Shown here: one piece after another, positions 53,502 to 60,735 of the stretch | Layout: the number at the start of each line of letters is the position of its first letter | Position numbering within the stretch: the first letter of the stretch is position 1 | From: Tenacibaculum holothuriorum | GTDB taxonomy: Bacteria; Bacteroidota; Bacteroidia; Flavobacteriales; Flavobacteriaceae | Direction: 5' to 3' | Assembly: GCF_002120225.1 (NCBI RefSeq) | Contig: NZ_LAPZ01000009.1 | Location: 25,362-89,361 of the forward strand | DNA length: 64,000 nucleotides | Position numbers and translations under genes: made by a program | Notes under the pieces: generated by a model | Told to the model about the DNA's origin: nothing | Databases searched by the model: none | What the model saw: the letters and a program-made list of their open reading frames with translations, nothing else

Positions 53502-54611
53502 CTAGTTTTCTAAAAATGGATAATCTGTATATCCTCTGGCATCACCGCCACCAAAAAGCGTATGATTATCACTGATTTCATTGAGAGGTGCACCGAGTTC
53601 TAAACGTTGTGGATAATCTGGATTGGTCAAAAAGTTTCTACCAAAGCCTATTAAATCCACTAGGTTGTCAGTTAATAATTGCTCACCTTCTTCTGGTGTT
53701 TTGTTACCCGTAGCAATAATCGTATTACTGAACGTTTTACGCAATTCCACTCTAAAATCTGCCGGAATCTGTGGGGAATCATCCCAGTCTGCTTCTGATA
53801 AGTGTAGGTAGGTAATCCCCATTTTATCGACTTCTTTTGCAGCAATCATTATAGTGTCCAAAATCTCTGGGTCGTCCATATCCTTGAACTTGATGAAAGG
53901 TGCGATTCTAATCCCTGTTCGGTCTGCACCGATTTCATCTGCAACTGCTTTTGTTACTTCTAATAAAAAACGTGTTCTGTTTTCTTTACTGCCACCGTAT
54001 TTATCGGTTCTTACATTGGAATTGCTTCGTAAAAACTCATCGATTAAGTAACCGTTTCCGCCGTGTATTTCTACGCCGTCAAAACCTGCTTCTATTGCAT
54101 TTTTTGCACCTTGTCTAAATTCATCAATTGCTTGGTCAATATCTTCCTGGGTCATCGCTCTTGGTTCATCAACCGGAACAAAGGTCGCATCACCATTAGG
54201 TGCACCATCGAAAATATAAACACTGGTGTCCTTTGCTATTTTAGCCGATGGTGCAATGGGTTGCATTCCGTTTACCTTGGCACTTCCAACTCTTCCCACG
54301 TGCCATAGTTGCAAAAAGATTTTACTTCCTTTTTTATGTACTTCGTTTGTAGTCAATTTCCAACCTTCAATCTGTTCTTCGGTAAAAATCCCTGGCGTTC
54401 TCGCATAACCCATACCTTGTTTAGATACTTGTGTGGCTTCGGTAATAATGATACCGGCTGATGTTCTTTGTCCGTAGTACTTCGCCATTAATGCATTTGG
54501 TACTTCACCATTTTCATCAGCTCTGGAACGTGTCATCGGTGCCATCAGAAACCGGTTGTTTAATTTGATGCCGTTCATATTGTATGCTGTGTTCAGTTTT
54601 GGATATTTCAT
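53502..54611 (-). CDS. Old yellow enzyme-type NADH:flavin oxidoreductase (alkene reductase)
   Basis: From the ATG at 54,611 (a longer frame to 54,653 would overlap the -7 box) the enzyme has 369 residues. It carries the FMN-barrel motifs NRFLMAPMTRSRADENG, a substrate-binding LQLWHVGRVG and GFDGVEIHGGNGYLIDEFLR. It would reduce activated alkenes such as quinones, enones or nitro-esters. It is the first gene of the nine-gene minus-strand operon that continues to the LuxR gene. Confidence 0.92.
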   Translation of the reverse strand: MKYPKLNTAYNMNGIKLNNRFLMAPMTRSRADENGEVPNALMAKYYGQRTSAGIIITEATQVSKQGMGYARTPGIFTEEQIEGWKLTTNEVHKKGSKIFLQLWHVGRVGSAKVNGMQPIAPSAKIAKDTSVYIFDGAPNGDATFVPVDEPRAMTQEDIDQAIDEFRQGAKNAIEAGFDGVEIHGGNGYLIDEFLRSNSNVRTDKYGGSKENRTRFLLEVTKAVADEIGADRTGIRIAPFIKFKDMDDPEILDTIMIAAKEVDKMGITYLHLSEADWDDSPQIPADFRVELRKTFSNTIIATGNKTPEEGEQLLTDNLVDLIGFGRNFLTNPDYPQRLELGAPLNEISDNHTLFGGGDARGYTDYPFLEN

Positions 54612-54650
54612 TATTTTGATTTTTAGATTATTATATCTGTTTTGTTTATA

Positions 54651-54658
54651 CAAAGGTA
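54651..54658 (-). promoter_or_regulatory. -7 box of the old-yellow-enzyme operon (TACCTTTG on minus strand)
   Basis: CAAAGGTA on the plus strand reads TACCTTTG on the minus strand, a perfect TAnnTTTG match 39 bp upstream of the ATG. Confidence 0.7.
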
Positions 54659-54678
54659 GTGCAGCATATCACCTATTT

Positions 54679-54720
54679 TTTAGTATAAAACCATCTTGTA
54701 TTGGTATATTTATGTTATAA
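54679..54720. promoter_or_regulatory. 42-bp candidate AraC operator, copy at the old-yellow-enzyme promoter
   Basis: This 42-bp block aligns without gaps with 58,201-58,242 at 34 of 42 positions by hand count. It begins 21 bp upstream of the operon -7 box, where an AraC-type activator would overlap the -33 region. Confidence 0.75.
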
Positions 54721-54722
54721 AA

Positions 54723-54752
54723 AAAGGTAGTATCAAATCATTGATACTACCT
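54723..54752 (-). terminator. Terminator after the quinone-reductase operon
   Basis: AAGGTAGTATCA (54,723-54,734) and TGATACTACCTT (54,741-54,752) form a perfect 12-bp stem with a 6-base loop. On the minus strand it is followed by T residues, so it ends the upstream minus-strand operon. Confidence 0.85.
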
Positions 54753-54790
54753 TCTATATAGAAATAAGGGTTTCTTATTCGAAATAAAGA

Positions 54791-55804
54791 TTAATATACA
54801 ATCACCGTCTTTCCTATAGCTTTACCCGTTTCTTGAATAGCGTGCGCTTTTTTGAGATTCTCAGCGGAAAAACCATTTAATGTAGTGGTCAATGTAGATT
54901 GAATAGAGCCGTCATCAAGTAAATCTGCCAGGGTATTGAATATATGGTGTTGCTCAATCATATCATCGGTATTGAACATAGAACGCGTGAACATTAGTTC
55001 CCAATGAAAACTGACACTTTTACTTTTAAGTTGTCTAAGGTTAACAGGTTTCACAGGGTCACTTATTGAGCCAATACGTCCTTGAGGTTTTATCAGTTCC
55101 ACAAAGGCATCCCAATATTGATTTACATCCACAAAATCTAGGATAAAATCGACTTCTTTAAATCCTGCCTTGTGTACTTCATTTACCAAATCGTAATGGT
55201 TCACTATATAATCCGCACCCATTTTTTTGCTCCATTCAACCGTCTCTGGTCTAGAAGCTGAGGCAATAACCGTAAGTCCTGCTACTTTTTTTGCCAACTG
55301 TATGGCTATGGAACCCACGCCACCAGCACCGCCAATAATCAAAATGCTTTTGCCTTTGTCCTTTTCCGCTGAAATACGGATTCTGTCGAAAAGTATTTCC
55401 CAAGCGGTTAACGATGTTAATGGCATTGCGGCAGCTTCTGCCAAAGATATGTTTACAGGACGTTTTCCTACGATACGCTCATCTATTAATTGATATTCGG
55501 CATTTGTTCCCGGTCTTGTGATGTCACCAGAATAGTAAACCTTATCTCCAGCTTTGAACAGTTCTGTCTTGTCGCCCACAGACTCAACAGTTCCCACGGC
55601 ATCCCAACCAATGATTTTTGGGGTTTCCAATGTCTTGCCTTTTGCACTTCCGGCGCGTATTTTATAATCTACTGGATTTACCGAGACCGCCTCTATTTTT
55701 ACCAAAAGGTCTCGCCCTTTTGGAGTTGGAGTTGGAGTTTCAAATTCGATAAAACTTTCTTCGTGTGAAATGGGGTGTGATGTTTTAAATCCTATTGCTT
55801 TCAT
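54791..55804 (-). CDS. Zinc-type/quinone-oxidoreductase family alcohol dehydrogenase
   Basis: The 337-residue medium-chain dehydrogenase has a GroES-like N-terminal domain (VSVNPVDYKIRAG) and a Rossmann motif ILIIGGAGGVGSIAIQLAKK near residue 150. It belongs to the zinc-binding alcohol dehydrogenase family that includes quinone reductases without catalytic zinc. It is the last gene of the deacetylase operon and is followed by a strong terminator. Confidence 0.88.
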   Translation of the reverse strand: MKAIGFKTSHPISHEESFIEFETPTPTPKGRDLLVKIEAVSVNPVDYKIRAGSAKGKTLETPKIIGWDAVGTVESVGDKTELFKAGDKVYYSGDITRPGTNAEYQLIDERIVGKRPVNISLAEAAAMPLTSLTAWEILFDRIRISAEKDKGKSILIIGGAGGVGSIAIQLAKKVAGLTVIASASRPETVEWSKKMGADYIVNHYDLVNEVHKAGFKEVDFILDFVDVNQYWDAFVELIKPQGRIGSISDPVKPVNLRQLKSKSVSFHWELMFTRSMFNTDDMIEQHHIFNTLADLLDDGSIQSTLTTTLNGFSAENLKKAHAIQETGKAIGKTVIVY

Positions 55805-55820
55805 TTTTTTATTGTTTTGT

Positions 55821-55838
55821 CCGCTTTCGCGAAAGCGG
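55821..55838. repeat. CCGCTTTCGCGAAAGCGG palindrome, copy 5 (intergenic)
   Basis: An 18-bp perfect palindrome between the alcohol dehydrogenase and DoxX genes, the longest perfect copy of the family and the only intergenic one. Confidence 0.9.
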
Positions 55839-55849
55839 AATTAGTATTA

Positions 55850-56251
55850 TTATTTAAAATATTTCTGAATTGTCCACTTGTTGTATTCAATCTGACTAAT
55901 AAGTATTACAAAGATTAGCGCATAAATCATTTGCATTCCTGCCCATTCCCATTGTTCGGTCATACAAGAACCGAACAATAAGATGATGATTAACAACGCA
56001 CCTGCGATGGATGTTCTATAAGTAAATACTCCTATGATGAGTAACAAACCGATTCCAAATTCTACAAATGGAAGTACCGTTGCCCATCCGCTCACTAATG
56101 CTGTTGGAAATGGTGTGTCTTTAAAGAAATCTACCATCCAATCTCTAAATCCATTAAGTTTAGGAAATCTAACAAGTCCGTGTGCCAATAGATTTACACC
56201 CATCGTGATTCGTAAGAGTGTATAAGCCGTTTGTTGTGGTGTTGCTTTCAT
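55850..56251 (-). CDS. DoxX-family membrane protein (second copy)
   Basis: From the ATG at 56,251 the protein is 133 residues with four membrane helices and the DoxX-like start LLRITMGVNLLAHGLVRFPK. It is related in type to the DoxX protein at 53,051 but clearly diverged. It follows the SMP-30 gene by 10 bp. Confidence 0.82.
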   Translation of the reverse strand: MKATPQQTAYTLLRITMGVNLLAHGLVRFPKLNGFRDWMVDFFKDTPFPTALVSGWATVLPFVEFGIGLLLIIGVFTYRTSIAGALLIIILLFGSCMTEQWEWAGMQMIYALIFVILISQIEYNKWTIQKYFK

Positions 56252-56261
56252 ATTAATGATA

Positions 56262-57149
56262 TTATTTATTTGATGAGAATGCATAGGCTGTTAATCTACC
56301 ATTTAGCATTTGCGGTACGTATACTACTTTCTGTTTTGGGTTGAATTCTACATCAGCACTTCCCTTAGGTATATCCAATATTTTTACGACAGATTGTCTT
56401 TCGTTCGAATAGTATAATAGTTTTCCGCTTAACCAATCACTCATAAGTATACCGTGTACTGTACGTACAATTCCATCTAAATTTGCAAACGGTTCTGTTA
56501 CGTTTTTGATTTTTTTCGTTCTTAAAGAAATTTTTATCAATCTTCCAGGAACTTCGGTTGCAAATGTTTCAGAATTTGGATTAGCTCCCCAACTTCCAAC
56601 GAATAAATGATTATGCATAATCAACAGGCCGTTTGGAAGATTGAGTTCTTCATTTTTTAGCCACAATTCTGTTGTTCCATTACTTAGTTTATAAATGCTG
56701 CTAAATCCAAAAGTATTACTTGCATATATATCACCATTTTCATCTGCGACCAAGTCATTGAGAAATGTGGCATCAGGTGCTTGATATTTGGCTGTTATTT
56801 TTGAAGTATTAATATCAATTTCCACTATTTCGTCAACATCTGCGACATAGAGTTTGTTATTTGAAATGGCTAATCCCTTTGGGGCGTTTAAACTAGTAAT
56901 CCATTCTTTTTTTATGATTTTACCATCCAACGATAGTTTGGAAATATATCCATTACCATCTTTGTTAGTCATTTCTCCGTTTATATTTGAAACGTAAAGG
57001 ACATTATTATCTGAATCCAAAAGAATACTTTCAGGGTTGTCCAGACCGTTTAACTCCCATTTTTGAATCAGTTCAAATGGTTTGGGGGATTGGGCATTGC
57101 AACTTTGCAAACCCAATATCAAAAAAATCACTATTGCTATATTTTTCAT
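56262..57149 (-). CDS. SMP-30/gluconolactonase-like beta-propeller lipoprotein
   Basis: The 295-residue protein has a lipoprotein signal (LGLQSCNAQ) and repeated propeller blades such as SILLDSDNNVLYVSNINGEM, NDLVADENGDIYASNTFGFS and NLPNGLLIMHNHLFVGSWGA. It would be a periplasmic or surface-anchored lactonase or sensor. It follows the deacetylase by 8 bp. Confidence 0.82.
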   Translation of the reverse strand: MKNIAIVIFLILGLQSCNAQSPKPFELIQKWELNGLDNPESILLDSDNNVLYVSNINGEMTNKDGNGYISKLSLDGKIIKKEWITSLNAPKGLAISNNKLYVADVDEIVEIDINTSKITAKYQAPDATFLNDLVADENGDIYASNTFGFSSIYKLSNGTTELWLKNEELNLPNGLLIMHNHLFVGSWGANPNSETFATEVPGRLIKISLRTKKIKNVTEPFANLDGIVRTVHGILMSDWLSGKLLYYSNERQSVVKILDIPKGSADVEFNPKQKVVYVPQMLNGRLTAYAFSSNK

Positions 57150-57157
57150 ATTTTCTA

Positions 57158-58138
57158 TTATTTATTGTAAATATTTTCTGAATCGTCGTGTGGTGTATTC
57201 GGGTCGTCTTTGACTAAGGTTGCAATTTCATCTTTACGCATAAAAACTACGCCTTTGTGTTGTTTTGCATACTTAATGAATTCATCTACTACTTTTACGA
57301 TTGATGGTGCTCCACCGATTCGGTCGTGAAGACTCACAGACATCATTCTACGCTTATTAGCACCTTCTTCATAAAGCTGGTCAAATTCGGCTTTTAGTTG
57401 GGCCAAAAATTGGTCAGGCGACCAGTTTCTACCTTCTATATTTGCTATGTCATTATTACGAAGTGTGTAGGGCACTACTACAAAATCCTTTCCTCGAACC
57501 GAGGTTATAAAGGGTTCGTCGTGGCTTAAATCATCAATATGATATAGGAAATCTAAATCTTGAAGAACTTTCAAGGTGTTGGGACTTCTTCGTAACCAAT
57601 TTGCATTATATCCTCGACCGCGTTGCCCCGTAATGGCCTCTACAGTATCGATGCCTTTTTTGATGAATTCAAGTTCTTCCTCGTAACTCATTTTCCATTG
57701 GTCGTCCCAAGCGATACCGTGCGCAGCAATTTCGTGACCACCATTTGCAATTGCTTTAGCTACTTCTGGATATTTTATTGCTGCTTCACCCACTACGTGA
57801 GAAGTAACGTGGATGTCGTGTTTTTTCCAAAGGTCCAACATTCTATATACCCCTTCTTTGGCACCATATCTAAACCAACTTTCTGCTGGTAAATCAGGAT
57901 TACCTTTCGGTAAAGGGTTTCCAGAGAATGGACTTTCTGCGCCTTCAGGCTGCCCACCAGTCTCAAACTGCATCGAAAAAGAGATGACTAATTGTGCGCC
58001 ATTGGGCCAATATGATTCTGTAGTAGTTTCAGTTTTCATCTTCTTTGTGTTCAGTGTTGCTTTTGATTTTGAGTTCTGTCCAGATACATTCAATGTTATC
58101 AGTAGAACAGCAATTGTTATTGTTTTTATAAGTTTCAT
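57158..58138 (-). CDS. Secreted polysaccharide-deacetylase/allantoinase-like protein
   Basis: The 326-residue product has a signal peptide (about residues 1-20) and a NodB-type barrel of the PuuE-like subgroup: VISFSMQFETGGQPEG near residue 51, TSHVVGEAAIKYPEV, the metal-site GHEIAAHGIAWDDQW near 133 and RRSPNTLKVLQDLDFLYHID. The first catalytic Asp of classical deacetylases is not obvious, as in PuuE relatives. It is first in the operon next to the divergent AraC gene. Confidence 0.85.
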   Translation of the reverse strand: MKLIKTITIAVLLITLNVSGQNSKSKATLNTKKMKTETTTESYWPNGAQLVISFSMQFETGGQPEGAESPFSGNPLPKGNPDLPAESWFRYGAKEGVYRMLDLWKKHDIHVTSHVVGEAAIKYPEVAKAIANGGHEIAAHGIAWDDQWKMSYEEELEFIKKGIDTVEAITGQRGRGYNANWLRRSPNTLKVLQDLDFLYHIDDLSHDEPFITSVRGKDFVVVPYTLRNNDIANIEGRNWSPDQFLAQLKAEFDQLYEEGANKRRMMSVSLHDRIGGAPSIVKVVDEFIKYAKQHKGVVFMRKDEIATLVKDDPNTPHDDSENIYNK

Positions 58139-58173
58139 TTTATTTGAATTTTGATTATCAATTATTTACAGTG

Positions 58174-58181
58174 CAAAGTTA
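58174..58181 (-). promoter_or_regulatory. -7 box of the deacetylase operon (TAACTTTG on minus strand)
   Basis: CAAAGTTA on the plus strand reads TAACTTTG on the minus strand, a TAnnTTTG match 35 bp upstream of the deacetylase ATG. Confidence 0.65.
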
Positions 58182-58200
58182 TCTTGGTTTCTCTTGTTGA

Positions 58201-58242
58201 TTTGGTATAAATTCATCTTATATTTGTACTTATATGTTATAA
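58201..58242. promoter_or_regulatory. 42-bp candidate AraC operator, copy at the araC-deacetylase intergenic region
   Basis: This block matches 54,679-54,720 at 34 of 42 bases. It begins 20 bp upstream of the deacetylase -7 box and also covers TATATTTG (58,219-58,226), the likely -7 box of the AraC gene. AraC could therefore activate the operon and repress itself. Confidence 0.75.
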
Positions 58243-58248
58243 CTAATT

Positions 58249-59094
58249 ATGGGCAAACGTTTCTTTAGTGCATCATCTTTTAATGTTTTCGAACTAGATT
58301 TGGAGTCTTGGGATTACCCAAAACATAAGCACAATTTTTTTGAGCTTGTTTTTATACAATCAGGAAGCGGGGTTCATACATTGAACGATAGTAGCTTTGA
58401 GTATAATGAGGGGGATGTCTTTCTATTAACCCCTAATGATGAACACGAATTTGTTATTACCAGTCGCACAGTTTTCGGATATCTAAAGTTTACAGAGCAG
58501 TTGTTTCTTGAAAAGACTGAGCTCGTATCCGACCTTAAATGGCGAAAGAAGATTGATGCGATTATATTACACGCCAATAGCGTACCCGGTTCAATTATAA
58601 AGAACGAGCAGGACAGGGAAAGTTTATTCCAGTTATTTCAGCTTCTTAAAAAAGAGTTTAAAGCGCCTTCCACTTATGGTCGTTCTATTTTATTGGAATT
58701 GTTTGGAGCTTTACTTATGATTATTTCCAGGAATATTTCTGGAAATAAATTTGTCGTTTCCTTGACCGAAAAGGATAAGGTTAATGAAATATTGACCTAT
58801 ATAAGACAAAATGTTGTGGATAATGAAAAGATTAAAATTTCCGCTATTGCGGATGAATTTAATATGTCACCCAATTATGTAAGTGTTTTTATCAAAAAAC
58901 ACGCAGGCATATCTATTCAGAATTATGTTATGCAGACAAAAATGAAGATGGCGGAAAGACTATTGAAACAGACAAGTTTGAATTTCTCACAAATATCCCA
59001 AAAGTTGGATTTTACAGACTCTAGCCATTTTACAAAAACGTTTAAAAAGTATAAGGGTTTGACACCAAAAGCCTTTAGAATGAAAATATCCTAA
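58249..59094 (+). CDS. AraC-family transcriptional regulator
   Basis: The 281-residue protein has an N-terminal cupin-like sensor (YPKHKHNFFELVFIQSGSG, GDVFLLTPNDEHEFV) and a C-terminal double HTH (SAIADEFNMSPNYVSVFIKK and FSQISQKLDFTDSSHFTKTF, ending in KGLTPKAFR). It is divergent from the deacetylase operon. Its stop overlaps the convergent integrase stop by 4 bp, so it is just inside the ICE. Confidence 0.92.
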   Translation: MGKRFFSASSFNVFELDLESWDYPKHKHNFFELVFIQSGSGVHTLNDSSFEYNEGDVFLLTPNDEHEFVITSRTVFGYLKFTEQLFLEKTELVSDLKWRKKIDAIILHANSVPGSIIKNEQDRESLFQLFQLLKKEFKAPSTYGRSILLELFGALLMIISRNISGNKFVVSLTEKDKVNEILTYIRQNVVDNEKIKISAIADEFNMSPNYVSVFIKKHAGISIQNYVMQTKMKMAERLLKQTSLNFSQISQKLDFTDSSHFTKTFKKYKGLTPKAFRMKIS

Positions 59095-60305
59095 AAGTTA
59101 AGGACACTATCTAAGGCATCGTCTGCCTCTTTATGTATAAAATTTGCTTGGTATTTGATAGTAGTTTTTAAATCACTGTGACGGTAGAGTTTCTGGAGCA
59201 TTAAAGGGTGAATTGAATCCCCTGCAATATTACCAAAAGAGTGTCGTGCTATGTGCATTGTAACTTTCTTTTTGATTTTAGCTTTTTCAGTAATGACTTT
59301 GAGGTTATCATTAAATTTTTTTGTGGCCACTTTAATTTTATTGTATACGTCTTTAGCATTTTCAACATCCGCTTTTTTCATTTCTGGAAAAATGAAATCA
59401 TCATCAAAACGTTTTTCTGATTGGTATTGTTCAATTAATTGAAGTGCTTTTTGGGGTATTTTTAAGGAAAGTAACTTGGAGTTTTTCCCCATTCTATAAT
59501 TAAAGCGACCATCTACTATTTGTGACCATCGTGTGAAGAGAACATCAGATACACGCATTCCAGCAAAATAGAAGCTGAATAACCAGACGTTTAAACTGTG
59601 TCTTTCAACTTTAGAGAGATTTTGGACTGTTTCACATTTTTTAATTTCATTTTGTGTTAAGCCAATCTTGATGGTTTCTGGAAATTTTATTTTGAATTTA
59701 CCGTTGCCAAAAGGGTAAAGTTCTTTGCTAGCAACTTTGTCTTTAATTGCACGATTATAAATCAATCTTATAAAGACCATAACATTCATTGTTGATGTTT
59801 CAGTAAGAGCAGATTTACCTTTTAAAAAGACTTTAAGTTTTCCTAAAAACCGTTCATCAATTTCTTGAAATGTTAATTGTTCCGTCTTATAAAATCTCTT
59901 AATAAAGCTCAACCAAGCAGAATCTGTATATTTCCTGTTAATTTTTCCTTCCGCTTCCAAAGCTTTTATATGCTCTTTGGCGTAATCAAAAAAAGTTAAA
60001 GAGGAGGTAGGCTTGTAAATTTCAGTTTTTATTTGTCTAGCAGAAGCGTCTTTGGATTCGTTCTGCAACTCTATCAGCGATTTTCTTACTTCGGCAATTT
60101 TACTGGAAATAAGACTATTAAGACTTTTGGCATTTGGATGTGATTTTTTAACCTTAATGTTTTTCTCATCCCAATCATCTAAGTCAATATAGTGACCGAG
60201 TTGTTTATAAGTAGAACGACGGTATTTAGTAATCCGAATTGCGATAGGGTAGAGTCCTTTAGCATTGGGCTTCTTACGTAGAACGATTTTTGCACTTGAC
60301 GACAT
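59091..60305 (-). CDS. int: Tyrosine site-specific integrase of the ICE
   Basis: The 404-residue recombinase has an Arm-type N-terminal domain, a SAM-like core-binding domain (FFDYAKEHIKALEAEG) and a catalytic domain with FAGMRVSDVLFTRW (first Arg), MHIARHSFGNIAGD (HxxR) and LYRHSDLKTTIKYQA (nucleophile Tyr). It should recombine the ICE into the tRNA-Leu 3' end next door. The start lies about 205 bp from the tRNA fragment. The stop overlaps the AraC stop. Confidence 0.93.
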   Translation of the reverse strand: MSSSAKIVLRKKPNAKGLYPIAIRITKYRRSTYKQLGHYIDLDDWDEKNIKVKKSHPNAKSLNSLISSKIAEVRKSLIELQNESKDASARQIKTEIYKPTSSLTFFDYAKEHIKALEAEGKINRKYTDSAWLSFIKRFYKTEQLTFQEIDERFLGKLKVFLKGKSALTETSTMNVMVFIRLIYNRAIKDKVASKELYPFGNGKFKIKFPETIKIGLTQNEIKKCETVQNLSKVERHSLNVWLFSFYFAGMRVSDVLFTRWSQIVDGRFNYRMGKNSKLLSLKIPQKALQLIEQYQSEKRFDDDFIFPEMKKADVENAKDVYNKIKVATKKFNDNLKVITEKAKIKKKVTMHIARHSFGNIAGDSIHPLMLQKLYRHSDLKTTIKYQANFIHKEADDALDSVLNF

Positions 60306-60383
60306 AGCTGATTTGTATTAATTGCGAAAGTCAAATCAAGTATATCCTTTGCGTTTATAAAGATAGTAATTAATAAACCATTT

Positions 60384-60405
60384 TAGGTACAACATAGGTA
60401 CAACA
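60384..60405. repeat. Perfect tandem 11-bp repeat upstream of the integrase (candidate arm sites)
   Basis: TAGGTACAACA occurs twice with no gap at 60,384-60,394 and 60,395-60,405. The period is about one helical turn. It lies between the integrase start and the att core, where arm-type integrase or excisionase sites are expected. Confidence 0.65.
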
Positions 60406-60450
60406 AATGATGATATTAATTGATATTATTTGACTTTAACCAAAATGATT

Positions 60451-60490
60451 AAAAACATAAATCATTGATATTGAGGTGTTTTATGTTTTT
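60451..60490. repeat. Inverted repeat next to the att core
   Basis: AAAAACATAAA (60,451-60,461) and TTTATGTTTTT (60,480-60,490) are perfectly complementary, ending 20 bp before the tRNA fragment. It may be a terminator or a recombination-protein site. Confidence 0.5.
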
Positions 60491-60510
60491 TTGGTGCAAT
60501 ATATACCAAA

Positions 60511-60560
60511 CTTAGGATCTAGTGCCGTGAGGCGTGGGGGTTCGACTCCCTTCACCCGTA
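60511..60560 (+). other. ICE attachment site: displaced 3' half of tRNA-Leu(UAG)
   Basis: Starting at the anticodon loop (CTTAGGA, containing TAG), the sequence continues with the anticodon 3' arm TCTAG, a long variable arm, a T-arm around TTCGACT and the acceptor strand CACCCGT with discriminator A. Bases upstream of 60,511 do not resemble a tRNA 5' half. The break in the anticodon loop is typical of tyrosine-integrase crossover sites. It is presumably one att core of the element. Confidence 0.85.
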
Positions 60561-60735
60561 CTTTAAACAAATGCAATTAGCTTATTTTTAGTTGATTGCA
60601 TTTTTTGTTTCTTAAGGTTTGCACAAAAGTTGCACGATTCTTCCTTTTGTTAACTCAAATAATATTTTTTCGTGGAGTTAAAGTAAGATGTAAATAGAAT
60701 AATAAGGTTTAAAAACTATTAACCGAAGTGAGAAA

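Larger units (their letters stand above)
1..60561. mobile_element. Integrative and conjugative element (right-hand ~60.5 kb; left end outside window)
   Basis: The element is recognised by a tyrosine integrase at its right end, a displaced tRNA-Leu 3' half beside it, a relaxase with coupling protein, a Bacteroidetes-type mating-channel cluster (TraE to TraN), RteC and an excisionase-like HTH protein. Because the tRNA fragment reads on the plus strand and lacks its 5' half, the intact tRNA gene and left junction should lie upstream of base 1. Cargo is a defence island, a copper operon, a small-gene cassette region and an AraC-controlled stress region. No traL, traO, traP or traQ homologue was recognised here, so those functions are missing, diverged or located left of the window. 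Confidence 0.9.

Noticed and set aside
60511..60560. Functional tRNA-Leu gene
   Set aside because: Only the 3' half from the anticodon loop onward is present; bases upstream of 60,511 cannot form the 5' acceptor, D-arm or anticodon 5' stem.
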